Shown: in pieces, positions 22,398 to 31,918 of the stretch
Layout of the letters: the number at the start of each line of letters is the position of its first letter
Position numbering within the stretch: position 1 is the stretch's first letter
Assembly (NCBI RefSeq): GCF_030812915.1
Contig: NZ_JAUSTQ010000017.1
Span: 1 to 37,925, forward strand
DNA from: Alkalibacillus salilacus
GTDB lineage: Bacteria; Bacillota; Bacilli; Bacillales; Alkalibacillaceae
Length of the DNA stretch: 37,925 bases
Direction: 5' to 3'
Notes under the pieces: model-generated
What the model was told of the DNA's origin: nothing
What the model saw: the letters and a program-made list of their open reading frames with translations, nothing else
Database searches by the model: none
Position numbers and translations under genes: made by a program

Positions 22398-25300
22398 TTA
22401 ATATCGTCTTAGTGCAACAGTCTTAATGTGTTCAATCAATTTATCAATTTGATCATAATTCAGGTTCAAGGCATGTTGATCCACAAAATCACACAACAAA
22501 TCATCTAATTCCTGTTCAATCCCATTGTGTACATCTTGATTGTCGTGCCAATCCACCTTAGTCAGTTCATCAATAATTTGATCTATATCTAAAGCTAATT
22601 CACCAACAATTTCGTATGATGCAGACGGTTCCTTAACTTCATCAAAAAAGTCTTTTGCTATTCCATAAAAGGCTTGTGCATTGCCTTTTCCTTTAATATT
22701 ATCCGGATATTGATCTTCAGAAGCCCCTCTTCGGTATTCTTCTTTCATCTCATTCATGCGCTGCCAGTATTCTGCTTCACTGATCCGTTTTTCTTTGTAA
22801 TCTTCTAATGTTTCTTGGATTCGTTCTGAAAACTTTTTATAGTAAGCGGGGTTTTCATCCCATTTTTGATGGATACTTCTTGTTAACCTTGTTCGAATGG
22901 CATCGGCTTTCGCTCGTTTAGAGCCTAATCGGTTCATTTCTTCTTCAAAGCCTTCGCGATCTAAAATATCAACTGGTTTTGTAATTTGCATCATCTCTTC
23001 TGACGATATATATTGATCCATTAGTTTCTGCATTTTCGCTTCATACTCTTTATGATCAATGGAATCAGAGTAACGAAGTTTTACACTTTTCCTTAATTCC
23101 TGTAAAAATCTTAAGTCATTCTTATATTTATCTAACTCTTCAGCACCTAAACTGTTATATATTTGCTCCGATTCTAATGCAATTCCGACGTTTCTCCCGA
23201 ATTGACTTAATATATCATAAAAGTCATCTCGTAACTCCTCATCCGCTAACAATACCTCATATTCCTCGGTATCTTGCTTATTTTTCACAGGTGCGAATAG
23301 TTGCCATAAATCTGAGTAATGTTGACGTAATTCGCCCACAACTGAAACAACATCATGTAAAGCACCTTTTAAATCCTCAGGGTCAAAATTTTCAAGCCCA
23401 GCTCCTGAGTACATTTCCATTGCTTCATCTAACTTATCCAATAAACCTCGATAATCAACAATCACACCAAAGTCTTTTCCTTCATAAAGACGATTGACGC
23501 GGGCAATGGCTTGTAAAAGTGTATGTTCTTTCATTAACTTATCAACATATAAAACAGTCGCCTTCGGGGCATCGAACCCTGTTAAAAGCTTGTCTACCAC
23601 AATTAATATGTCTATGTCATCGCCATTCACAAATTCGTCCTTGATAGTATCTTCATATCTGTCTGGTGTTTGGTATTTATCCATCATTCGTTGCCAAAAG
23701 CGTTGAATACGATCTTTTGAAGCAACATCTACAGCTTCATGCCCTTCTCTTTCATCAGGTGGAGAAATCACAACCGCACAATTTAAATCACCTAATTCTT
23801 CAAATGCTTCTAAATAACGAATAGCTTCAATTTTACTATTCGTCGCCAACATTGCCTTAAAGTTGGAACCTTGCGTTTTATAGTTATCCATAAAATGATT
23901 ATTAATATCAAAGGCAATCATACTCAGTCGCTGATCCGATGATGCGATTCGCTCAAAAGTACTCCACTTTTTCATCACTTGATCCTTTTGCTCGTCATTC
24001 AAGTGACGCGTAATCATATCTAACTTATGATCAATCGCTTTTTGGTTAACGGTTTGTTCGACCATTCTCCCTTCATATAGGAGTGGCAAAATCGCTTTAT
24101 CTTCAACACCATCAGCAATCGTATATTGGTGAATCAATTTTCCGAAACGTATCATCGTATTTTTCTCTTTTTTCATGAGTGGTGTTCCTGTGAAACCTAA
24201 GTAGCTGGCATTCGGAAATACTTTTTTCATCTTTAGGTTCAGTTCACCATACTGTGTTCGATGACTTTCATCCACCAACACAAATATGTCTTTTGATGTA
24301 ATCGGTTCTTGATCTTTCGAGACCTTATCAAATTTATGGACGAGAGTCGTCACGACATCAGCATTGTTGTCATTGATTAAATCGATTAAATGATTACTTG
24401 TTGTTGCTCGTGTCGCTTTCAGTCTCGTATGGTTAAAAGTTCGGTGAATTTGTTTATCTAAATCAACACGGTCTGTTACGACGACAACTTTCGGGTTTGT
24501 ATTCCAAAGCTCTGATAAAATATATTTAGCCAACATGACCATCGTTAACGATTTCCCTGATCCTTGTGTATGCCAGATCACACCACTTTGACGATTTCCG
24601 TTTTCATCACGTTCTTCAATGGTATTAATGATCTCTTTAATCGCAAAATATTGTTGATAACGAGCAATCTTCTTAACATCTTTATCAAACAACACAAAAT
24701 ATCTTGTAAGATCTAATAGTCTTTCAGGATGAAACAACGAAATAATGTTGCGATCTTGGGTTGTCGGCATACGATCGGATACCGTTTGATTCAGTTGCTT
24801 TTCTAACCATTTCGAATTTTGTTCTTTCCAAATCGACCAGAATTTTTGTGGCGTATTGCAAGTCGCATATTGCGTTTCATTTTTATTCGTTGCCATCACG
24901 ATTTGAACAAACTTAAAAAGCTGTGGAACATAGTCTTTGCCTTGATTTCGTATCATTTGGCTAACACCTTGTGCCATCGATACGGAGGCTTTCTTACATT
25001 CAATCACCGAAAACGGAATCCCATTCACAAACAGCACGATATCTGGGCGAACTGTCCCCTTCCCATCTTGACGTTCAACGGTGAACTCTTCCACCACATG
25101 AAAATCATTATTTTCAAAGTGCTCCCAATCAATGAACTGGAGAGAAAATGATTTCTTCGATCCATCAGGTAAATTCTCCGTATAACTTCTCCCTAACATG
25201 AGTGATTCATAGATTTTTTCATTAGTCTTCACTAAGCCGTCCGTTAACGACTCATCTAAGTCACGAATCGCCTGCTCCACATTGCCGTCACTAAACGCAT

Positions 25301-25496
25301 GCGTTTCCCCTTTATATTCAAAGCCATTCAATTCGTTTAGTTTTTTCTTCAAAATATCTTTGAGTAACACATTATACAGGTTGCCCCGCATTTGTTCGGC
25401 TTCTTCTGTGGGTAAGTATTGATAATCCATACCTCTCAATACGTCAATCGCAGGTTGTTGACTCGTTGAAAGCTCATCACTCCTTGGCGAATGCAT
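22398..25496 (-). CDS. hsdR: Type I restriction enzyme R subunit, 1032 aa
   Basis: The N-terminal nuclease domain shows the PD-(D/E)XK motif in RPDIVLFVNGIPFSVIECKK (about residues 150-170). The motor follows with Walker A QGSGKSLTM (near 310), DEAH-like VLVDESHRTQYGE (near 410), the helicase motif FTGTPLM, and a second RecA domain ending with LLQAIARVNRLYEGKDFG. The C-terminal helical region is for contact with the M subunit. It translocates DNA with ATP and cuts unmodified DNA. Length is normal. The ATG at 25496 follows GGAGGTGATTGG closely. Confidence 0.95.
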   Translation of the reverse strand: MHSPRSDELSTSQQPAIDVLRGMDYQYLPTEEAEQMRGNLYNVLLKDILKKKLNELNGFEYKGETHAFSDGNVEQAIRDLDESLTDGLVKTNEKIYESLMLGRSYTENLPDGSKKSFSLQFIDWEHFENNDFHVVEEFTVERQDGKGTVRPDIVLFVNGIPFSVIECKKASVSMAQGVSQMIRNQGKDYVPQLFKFVQIVMATNKNETQYATCNTPQKFWSIWKEQNSKWLEKQLNQTVSDRMPTTQDRNIISLFHPERLLDLTRYFVLFDKDVKKIARYQQYFAIKEIINTIEERDENGNRQSGVIWHTQGSGKSLTMVMLAKYILSELWNTNPKVVVVTDRVDLDKQIHRTFNHTRLKATRATTSNHLIDLINDNNADVVTTLVHKFDKVSKDQEPITSKDIFVLVDESHRTQYGELNLKMKKVFPNASYLGFTGTPLMKKEKNTMIRFGKLIHQYTIADGVEDKAILPLLYEGRMVEQTVNQKAIDHKLDMITRHLNDEQKDQVMKKWSTFERIASSDQRLSMIAFDINNHFMDNYKTQGSNFKAMLATNSKIEAIRYLEAFEELGDLNCAVVISPPDEREGHEAVDVASKDRIQRFWQRMMDKYQTPDRYEDTIKDEFVNGDDIDILIVVDKLLTGFDAPKATVLYVDKLMKEHTLLQAIARVNRLYEGKDFGVIVDYRGLLDKLDEAMEMYSGAGLENFDPEDLKGALHDVVSVVGELRQHYSDLWQLFAPVKNKQDTEEYEVLLADEELRDDFYDILSQFGRNVGIALESEQIYNSLGAEELDKYKNDLRFLQELRKSVKLRYSDSIDHKEYEAKMQKLMDQYISSEEMMQITKPVDILDREGFEEEMNRLGSKRAKADAIRTRLTRSIHQKWDENPAYYKKFSERIQETLEDYKEKRISEAEYWQRMNEMKEEYRRGASEDQYPDNIKGKGNAQAFYGIAKDFFDEVKEPSASYEIVGELALDIDQIIDELTKVDWHDNQDVHNGIEQELDDLLCDFVDQHALNLNYDQIDKLIEHIKTVALRRY

Positions 25497-25545
25497 CCAA
25501 TCACCTCCGTAATAGTAGATTAAGAAGAAAGGAAGGAAGGAAGTA

Positions 25546-26814
25546 TTAGACCTTCACCCGAACCTTTCCTGTTAAAAGTAACTGCATAAGACCTCTTTTT
25601 TGTAACTTTATGTGTCGTAACTCTTCTTCCAAATAAAATATCTCTTTATCGCAAATACCAAGAGTTTCAGCTATTTTATTCTGTTCCTCTAAATCTGAAG
25701 GGACAAAGAATTTCATAGATTCTATATCTGAAGGCTTTAAATTATTTATATTAGATCCTGCAATTAAAATTGAAACGTAATAATCATATTTACTTGTCTT
25801 GAACAAATACTTGATGAGCCTCGATGAAACATTTTTCTTTGATCGAAAAATTGAACAAAACGCTCCAACTGTATAAGATTGATTTGAAGCATGCTTATAC
25901 TCTACATTTTTTCCTACTAATTTTTTAGAACCATTCGCCATACTAATGATAATGTCGTTTTCTTTAAGAATTTGTTTTTCTTTTACTTTTACTTTATCAA
26001 CATATTGAATATCTGAATAAAGAACTTTGTTTTCAAAAATATTATTTGACCTTAATAACCTACAAGTATTTGTGCTCTCTTCTGAATATAAATCACCTGG
26101 TTTATAACTCACACCTCGGATACAAAAACCTATATCTCCTAACCTGATCTCCTTCCACTCGCCATCAAATCCTGATACTCTCATTTCACCCGTCAACAAC
26201 TTCTGCATTAATCCATTTTTTCGTTCTTTTTTCTGCTCTATTAATTGCTCTTTTAATTCAATCGCTTTGTCCCAGGTGGAGAGAATCTCAGCTATTTTTT
26301 GTTGTTCCTCAATTGGCGGAAGTGCAATTATTAAATTCTTGAAAAAATTCAAACCTATAGTTTTAATTGTGCTACCAACAGCAAATTTTTCAAATATATA
26401 GTCTCTATATAAAAGATTATAGTAAAGATATACATTGTTTAACTTGGGCCCACATATATAATTAATAAAATGTTGGCTCGTAGCCATTTCTTGACCTGCT
26501 ATGGCCATCTTACCTATTGTAGCATCTCTTGATATCATAATTGTTCCTTTAGGGAGTAGAACTGCCGATGAATTATTGATACCTTCACACGTTGTGTTAT
26601 CAGTAGTATCATAGACATATTTTTGATTAAATTTATAGATATCTTTCAAGGATACCCAAGGAATGGTTCCATTCCAATATTCCCCTATTTTTTTATTAGG
26701 CGTATGACCTGATTTTCGAGTGGCAACATTGTCAATCAAAGTTATTTCCCAGTCTTCAGGTAAATTTTTTAATCCATATCTTTGTTTACTTCTATCTTTA
26801 ATCAAGCTTCTCAC
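25546..26814 (-). CDS. hsdS: Type I restriction specificity subunit, 422 aa
   Basis: Two target-recognition domains are present. The first runs from LKNLPEDWEITLIDNVATRK to the conserved helix IEEQQKIAEILSTWDKAIEL-KEQLIEQKK. The second runs from WKEIRLGDIGFCIRGVSY to LEEQNKIAETLGICDKEIFY. The paired helices form the spacer that sets the distance between the two half-sites. It is full length for a bipartite S subunit. The GTG start lies directly against the hsdM stop, with TTAGGA as ribosome site. A TTG nine bases later is also possible. Confidence 0.93.
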   Translation of the reverse strand: MRSLIKDRSKQRYGLKNLPEDWEITLIDNVATRKSGHTPNKKIGEYWNGTIPWVSLKDIYKFNQKYVYDTTDNTTCEGINNSSAVLLPKGTIMISRDATIGKMAIAGQEMATSQHFINYICGPKLNNVYLYYNLLYRDYIFEKFAVGSTIKTIGLNFFKNLIIALPPIEEQQKIAEILSTWDKAIELKEQLIEQKKERKNGLMQKLLTGEMRVSGFDGEWKEIRLGDIGFCIRGVSYKPGDLYSEESTNTCRLLRSNNIFENKVLYSDIQYVDKVKVKEKQILKENDIIISMANGSKKLVGKNVEYKHASNQSYTVGAFCSIFRSKKNVSSRLIKYLFKTSKYDYYVSILIAGSNINNLKPSDIESMKFFVPSDLEEQNKIAETLGICDKEIFYLEEELRHIKLQKRGLMQLLLTGKVRVKV

Positions 26815-28344
26815 CTACAATCCTAACTCTTTCAGATACTCTTGCAACTTATTCTCAATGCCTTGCAATTCAGACTTAATATTATTAATGTTCTGTTTCA
26901 CTTCAGCCATATCAACGGGTTCTTCTTCTTCAAACGTATCCACATAACGTGGGATATTTAAGTTATAATCATTCTCTTTGATTTCATCTTTAGTGGCAAC
27001 ATAGGAGTATTTCTCAATTGTTACATAGTTTTCATACGTATCGACAATCTTCTGAATGTCTTGATCACGTAGCTTGTTCTGATTTTTACCTTTTTCATAG
27101 TTATCTTCACCCGACGCATCAATGAATAAGACATCTTCACGTGTGCGATTCTTTTGGAAGACCATAATACATGCCGGGATTCCTGTTCCATAGAATAAAC
27201 CTTCTGGAAGACCAATGACTGCATCTAATAGATTCATGTCAAGGATCTGCTTCCGGATCTTCCCTTCACTTGACCCTCTGAATAACACACCGTGTGGTAA
27301 AATCGTCGCCATTTTTCCACCCTCATCTAACGAGTACAACATATGTTGAACAAAAGCATAGTCCCCTTTTGAACTTGGAGGAACACCCCATTCAAATCGA
27401 CGATAAGGGTCTAAGGAAGCATCCATTTTAAATTTATTATCTGCACTTGTTTCACCTGCAAATCCCATCGCCCATTTATCTAATGAGAAAGGCGGATTGG
27501 CAACAATACGTTGAAATTTCATAAGCTTATCATCTTTTAAGTGTAGTGGATTTGATAACGTATCACCCCACTCTAACCTTGCATCATCAATGTCATGAAG
27601 GTACATATTCATAATAGCTAAGGCGTGTGTTTGACCATTACGTTCTTGACCGTATATTTGTACCTTTTTACTCGGTACTTGATTCGCTACTTTAATAAGA
27701 AGTGAACCAGAACCACACGTCGGGTCATAAATTCGATCGTTTTCTTCAGGTTGAACAAGTCTTGCTAATAGTTCTGACACCATAGTTGGGGTAAAAAACT
27801 CTCCACCCTTCTTTCCTGCATCTGAAGCAAAGCGTTCAATCATATATTGATACGAATCGCCAATAACATCTTCTCTTCCAACAACAGAAGGTTTTAAAGT
27901 AAGTTTATTGAAATCTTCCAGAACTGAACGAAGCATCGAATTACGCTCTTTCGCTTTCCCCAGCACCGATTCTGAGTTAAAGTCGATGTTACGGAAAACC
28001 CCTCGGAGTTTTCCGGTGTTTTCATCTTCAAGTTTTTCTAACGCTTTGTTAATGATTTCACCGATTTTAGGGTCATTGCGTTTACTGTATAAATAGTCAA
28101 AAGTTACATCGTCTTCTAATACAAAACGCTCACGGGATAACGCACGTTGTATACGTTTTTCATCCCCATTGTATTTCTTTTTATATTCTTCTAAATGTTC
28201 CTTATTAGCATCACTCATATACTTTAAGAACAACATCGTCAATATGTAATCTTTATAGATGCTGGAATCAATCTTCCCTCGAAATGTATCGGCCGCCTGC
28301 CATAAAACGGAATTAATCTGTTCTTTAGTCACTTGTTCACTCAT
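26815..28344 (-). CDS. hsdM: Type I DNA methyltransferase subunit, 509 aa
   Basis: This is an N6-adenine methyltransferase. The N-terminal helical domain (VLWQAADTFRGKIDSSIYKD) is followed by the S-adenosylmethionine motif DPTCGSGSLLIKV (near 208) and the catalytic NPPF motif in RIVANPPFSLDKW (near 285). The C-terminal helix (ELQGIENKLQEYLKELGL) should contact HsdS. Length and order are normal for the M subunit. Two bases separate it from the upstream half-size S gene, so all five genes read as one transcript. Confidence 0.95.
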   Translation of the reverse strand: MSEQVTKEQINSVLWQAADTFRGKIDSSIYKDYILTMLFLKYMSDANKEHLEEYKKKYNGDEKRIQRALSRERFVLEDDVTFDYLYSKRNDPKIGEIINKALEKLEDENTGKLRGVFRNIDFNSESVLGKAKERNSMLRSVLEDFNKLTLKPSVVGREDVIGDSYQYMIERFASDAGKKGGEFFTPTMVSELLARLVQPEENDRIYDPTCGSGSLLIKVANQVPSKKVQIYGQERNGQTHALAIMNMYLHDIDDARLEWGDTLSNPLHLKDDKLMKFQRIVANPPFSLDKWAMGFAGETSADNKFKMDASLDPYRRFEWGVPPSSKGDYAFVQHMLYSLDEGGKMATILPHGVLFRGSSEGKIRKQILDMNLLDAVIGLPEGLFYGTGIPACIMVFQKNRTREDVLFIDASGEDNYEKGKNQNKLRDQDIQKIVDTYENYVTIEKYSYVATKDEIKENDYNLNIPRYVDTFEEEEPVDMAEVKQNINNIKSELQGIENKLQEYLKELGL

Positions 28345-28346
28345 AC

Positions 28347-28934
28347 TTATTCCTCCTCATTTAATAACAATTTGTTGGTGATTGCTTCAATGTATTTACC
28401 TTTTTCAATCACTAATTGTTCATATAATTGCTTTTCTTGTTGATATAATTCCAAAACCTCTGTAATGGTTTCTTGTCTCACCAGCGGAAGCTCTTTAATC
28501 TCCAAACCTTGTAATATATTTTTGTTTGTACTGGCAACCATTGATCCTGATTGAGCTCGTTCTAATTCGTGTTTAATAACGTTAGAATTCAAATACCACG
28601 CAACATACTCAGACATGAAGTTTGGATTGACTACTTGAATAATTCCGAAAGATGACGGAATCAACAACCCTTCATGTTGATTATCAATATAAAGAGCCGT
28701 ATAAGGGTACGTCAATCGAAAAAGGATATCACCTTTTTTAGTTAAATAACGTTCATCTAATATTGACTGACTGCCGAAGGTTTCAAACTGTTTAGCATTA
28801 AATATACCTTCTTCATCCAAATTCCCAAGCGAAACTAAAGGATATTTTTTCTTTATATCAAAGTCCATCCTCGCTTTCTTCCGCGAAAGAACTAACCCCA
28901 TTTTAATTTGAGCTATGTCCCCGAGTTTCATCAT
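28347..28934 (-). CDS. Half-size specificity-like subunit, about 195 aa
   Basis: Only one target-recognition domain is present: KLGDIAQIKMGLVLSRKKAR at the start, a central SLGNLDEEGIFNAKQFETF region, and one conserved helix (RQETITEVLELYQQEKQLYE). Two adjacent ATGs (28934 and 28931) follow GGGGGG. A TTG further upstream lies before that ribosome site and is rejected. It is the first gene of the hsd operon. It could dimerise to give a symmetric specificity, exchange with the full S subunit, or act as a regulator. It is not a truncated relic of the downstream hsdS, because the sequences differ. Confidence 0.8.
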   Translation of the reverse strand: MMKLGDIAQIKMGLVLSRKKARMDFDIKKKYPLVSLGNLDEEGIFNAKQFETFGSQSILDERYLTKKGDILFRLTYPYTALYIDNQHEGLLIPSSFGIIQVVNPNFMSEYVAWYLNSNVIKHELERAQSGSMVASTNKNILQGLEIKELPLVRQETITEVLELYQQEKQLYEQLVIEKGKYIEAITNKLLLNEEE

Positions 28935-28950
28935 ACACCCCCCTTTTTTT

Positions 28951-28996
28951 GTTATAAACAACTTATAACAAAATCATGTTATAAACATATTATAAC
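28951..28996 (-). promoter_or_regulatory. Twin palindromic operators and promoter of the hsd operon
   Basis: Two 19-bp palindromes of the form GTTATAA-N5-TTATAAC lie at 28951-28969 and 28978-28996, 27 bp centre to centre. The outer one extends to ATCATGTTATA arms. A TATAAT -10 box is inside the outer operator, with TTTACA upstream. A dimeric repressor at both sites would block transcription. The regulator is not identified. Confidence 0.7.
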
Positions 28997-29136
28997 ATGA
29001 TCTATACTTTGTAAAGAGTTTCAACGAAGAAACTTGAATATATATAAAGACTTAAAATATCAATTTTTAATCACTATACGTTAAAGGCAGTGAACCTACA
29101 GCACTGTGACTAATCACAACAAAACAAAATACTTCA

Positions 29137-29166
29137 TAAAAAAACAGCCCTATAAAGGACTGTTTT
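29137..29166 (-). terminator. Terminator of the helicase-like gene
   Basis: AACAGTCCT pairs with AGGGCTGTT on the minus strand with one G-U pair, followed by TTTTTTTATG. Confidence 0.75.
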
Positions 29167-29174
29167 ATTTAGCT

Positions 29175-30917
29175 TTATTGTCTAAACACAATATGATGAT
29201 GTTCCGGTTCAATACCATGTTGAGACATAAAGTATTGTAAGTCTTTTAAATACTTACTCAAATTCGAATTATCTTGAAGACCCAAGTTGTCTCTAAGTTC
29301 TTTTTTGGTAACTTGCGTGCGACCTTCTTTTTTGCATTGTAATAGATAGTCTCTAATACAATTTCTCCAATTTCTTTGTCTACCAGACTCCGTCTCTTTT
29401 TGATTTGTCTTAGGTTTAAAAGCATAATCATACCTATTAATTCCAGGTAACTCGCTCTCGATCATGTCAACTGCCTGTGAATTATCTGTAAATAATACAT
29501 ATTGAGCAGGTAATTGATTATCACGGTTAATACGTTTCAATGCTTGATAAAACTCACCCGCAATCATTGTTAAACGAATTGGTTCAACCCTTTCGTCGTT
29601 AAACATTGATATCGAGTCATCATGCTGTTCATTGTCATCAAAGAAATGCGATTGTAAAACATAATCAATATAATCAAAATTCGGTGTTTTTAAAATGACA
29701 ACCTTATCAAACATCTGATACGTGTTGACCCCAATAATATTACCGAAATAATCAATCGACACAACTTTGTCTATAAGCATCTCAGGATCTTTTAATGGTG
29801 AAATAGCACTTAGATGCCCAATTAAGCTCTCTCTTAAATCGTCAAAGTTATTTTTATCAGTAATAAATAACGTTCTTTGCTTTAGATCAATAGGCTCTTT
29901 TTCTAACACCTGATAATAAAAATTTACATAATTCGATAATGATTCCTTACTGGTCTTCACATCATAATGTATTAAGGATGAATTCGAATAATTATATTTT
30001 TTAGGTTGCTCTTTAACTTGGAATAGCGACGATAAGTTATAGCGGGCATCCAATCCCCCGTTAGCATCGAGTATAATATTATTATCTAACATTTTATATG
30101 CTACGTTATCATTAAACGTATGAAACGCTTGATTATTATAAAAACACCCGTTTTTCAACACAAATAATATTCTCTCTACAATACTTGCATCTTCACTCTT
30201 CTTATAGGTTGATAAAAAGTCTTCTAAATCATCAACCATATTGCCATTCGATACCTCATGGCTATAATAAGGAACATTTTGAATGTAATACGGATCTTTT
30301 TCAAACCTGTGCAATTGATCGCGTAATTCACGCGCCAGCATTTCAATTAATTCACTATTTATAAATTTGTGAGAATTGCTCCAAAGCCATTGAATATCAC
30401 TCATTTCAACTTTTATACGATCTAAAATATCAGGAAATTCATCTATGATTAAGATTTGTCGCCCAGAGATGATATCTTCATGTTCACTATAACAAACTTG
30501 CTCATACATCCGATGCGTGATTACTAATATCTGAGACTTTAACTTCTCCCTTCGCCGCTTTTTGGAACCTTTATTATCTTGGGAATCCAAGTAAGCTGCT
30601 ACTTCACATTTAGCATATTCATTTATTCTATCAACTGTCGACTGTAATTCACCGTCGCGCGAAAACTTCTGTACATATAGAACAGAATCATCTCTTTTTT
30701 GCGTATATAAACCTAATAGTAATTGTGTGATTCGACTTTTTCCTGTTCCAGCCTCATAATTAAAAACCTCAAAATGTTGATTGCTCCACATTTCCTTGTA
30801 TCTGATTTTGTCTAATAAGTCTTTGAAATTTTCTTCAATTTGTTTAGCTCCTTCAACAGAACTAAGATTATTATTGACGTCGGTTTGACGTTTTTCTATC
30901 ACAGGACTCTCAGTCAC
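29175..30917 (-). CDS. Helicase-like P-loop ATPase, 580 aa
   Basis: The GTG at 30917 follows GGAGGT at six bases and is preferred over in-frame ATGs further up. Walker A is in VFNYEAGTGKSRITQLLLG (near residue 55), a motif-Ia-like block is in DSVLYVQKF, and Walker B is ILIIDEFPDI (near 160). Motifs of a second RecA domain are weak (TLFITDKNNFDDLRESL; later a QALKRINRDN block resembling motif VI). The last 70 residues look like a winged helix (KKELRDNLGLQDNSNLSKYLKDLQ). It may be a replication or defence helicase. I cannot name a family. Its own promoter lies upstream, and ParM/ParR genes lie nearby. Confidence 0.65.
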   Translation of the reverse strand: MTESPVIEKRQTDVNNNLSSVEGAKQIEENFKDLLDKIRYKEMWSNQHFEVFNYEAGTGKSRITQLLLGLYTQKRDDSVLYVQKFSRDGELQSTVDRINEYAKCEVAAYLDSQDNKGSKKRRREKLKSQILVITHRMYEQVCYSEHEDIISGRQILIIDEFPDILDRIKVEMSDIQWLWSNSHKFINSELIEMLARELRDQLHRFEKDPYYIQNVPYYSHEVSNGNMVDDLEDFLSTYKKSEDASIVERILFVLKNGCFYNNQAFHTFNDNVAYKMLDNNIILDANGGLDARYNLSSLFQVKEQPKKYNYSNSSLIHYDVKTSKESLSNYVNFYYQVLEKEPIDLKQRTLFITDKNNFDDLRESLIGHLSAISPLKDPEMLIDKVVSIDYFGNIIGVNTYQMFDKVVILKTPNFDYIDYVLQSHFFDDNEQHDDSISMFNDERVEPIRLTMIAGEFYQALKRINRDNQLPAQYVLFTDNSQAVDMIESELPGINRYDYAFKPKTNQKETESGRQRNWRNCIRDYLLQCKKEGRTQVTKKELRDNLGLQDNSNLSKYLKDLQYFMSQHGIEPEHHHIVFRQ

Positions 30918-30977
30918 GTTATTACCTCCATAAGTGCATAATACTCTATTTAAATTGCCTAATATCTTACTCATCAT

Positions 30978-31005
30978 TGTATAATGACAAGAATAACATT
31001 TTCAA
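30978..31005 (-). promoter_or_regulatory. Promoter of the helicase-like gene
   Basis: On the minus strand TTGAAA (31000-31005) and TATACA (30978-30983) are 16 bp apart. The predicted start leaves a leader of about 50 nt before GTG 30917. Confidence 0.55.
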
Positions 31006-31076
31006 TGCTTATAAGCAATAAAATTAAAATAATTTTAAGTTGGACAATAAAGTTACGGAGGTAACAACATCAAAAA

Positions 31077-31102
31077 AACCAACTACAAAATGTAGTTGGT
31101 TA
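31077..31102 (-). terminator. Terminator of the XRE regulator gene
   Basis: AACCAACTACA pairs with TGTAGTTGGTT around AAA(A), and seven T follow on the minus strand. The stop codon of the regulator lies in the first arm. Confidence 0.85.
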
Positions 31103-31786
31103 GTCCAATAATGATACGACTTTAATTTGGCGATTGTATTTAACACATAAAACCTTTTTGTCTGGAAGGTCCAGAGTAAATGAATCATCGTGTATGTCAG
31201 CAATATCAGCTCTCTCATGGAGTGACGTCGAAATACTTTCTTTCAAATCACGAAGATAATCAATACGCTTGTAAACATCCGAATCTATATCTACATCGTA
31301 TTCATTACCATTAATGCTGACACTAAAGTGACTTCGTTCATTTAACAGACTTTTGAATTGCTCCGATTCTTCAATCACTTGGTAGATTTGTTCGTATGGT
31401 TCGGATATGTAGTGTGTTAGTGCTCTAATAATATGAATTAGTTTCTCTTTCTCGTTATAATGCAATTCTATTTGAAAATCTTCATCCTTCAAAGCTAAAT
31501 CGTTAACACGGATGATTTCGTCAATTGAAGTAGTTTGATCATCGATATCAATTTCCATATCTGTATACCCTAATGAAAACAGAACTTCTTTCAGATCGAT
31601 GTTTAACACTCTAATTAGATCCATCGCCAATGTGAAACTTGGATTCCGTTTTTCACCTCGCTCTAAACGGTTCAGGTACGGTGCAGACACATTTCCGATT
31701 TGTTTACCTAAATGGCTTAAAGACCAACCCAAGCCTAATCGATGACGTTGCACGATCTTACCGAAAACAAACTCTTCTGATTCCAT
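31100..31786 (-). CDS. XRE-family regulator, 228 aa
   Basis: The N-terminal helix-turn-helix is clear (FGKIVQRHRLGLGWSLSHLG, then SAPYLNRLERGEKRNPSFTL). The remaining 160 residues are acidic and helical, with SEQFKSLLNERSHFSV and SIDEIIRVNDLAL, and have no recognised fold. The ATG follows AGGAGGGG. The gene is divergent from the parM-like gene, with 132 bp between the starts that hold repeated ATTATGAA and TTATAA motifs, so it may control both its own gene and partition. It shares its design with the regulator at 35776-36237. Confidence 0.85.
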   Translation of the reverse strand: MESEEFVFGKIVQRHRLGLGWSLSHLGKQIGNVSAPYLNRLERGEKRNPSFTLAMDLIRVLNIDLKEVLFSLGYTDMEIDIDDQTTSIDEIIRVNDLALKDEDFQIELHYNEKEKLIHIIRALTHYISEPYEQIYQVIEESEQFKSLLNERSHFSVSINGNEYDVDIDSDVYKRIDYLRDLKESISTSLHERADIADIHDDSFTLDLPDKKVLCVKYNRQIKVVSLLD

Positions 31787-31918
31787 ATTATCCCCTCCTA
31801 TTATTATGAATTTATAAGAACGTCAAACAATCTCCCGCAAAAAATTATGAAAAATTATTATAAATCAGCTTTGCCAAGTCTATTATACATTAAATCATAT
31901 ATTAAAGGAGTTGATAAA

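Noticed and set aside
23177-25151. Several plus-strand frames of 70-110 codons inside hsdR
   Set aside because: They are shadows of the strongly supported minus-strand hsdR gene and lack ribosome sites.
31041-31060. GACAATAAAGTTACGG as a Tn7-type end site
   Set aside because: It is a single isolated match without a TGT terminus or neighbouring repeats. Chance is likely.
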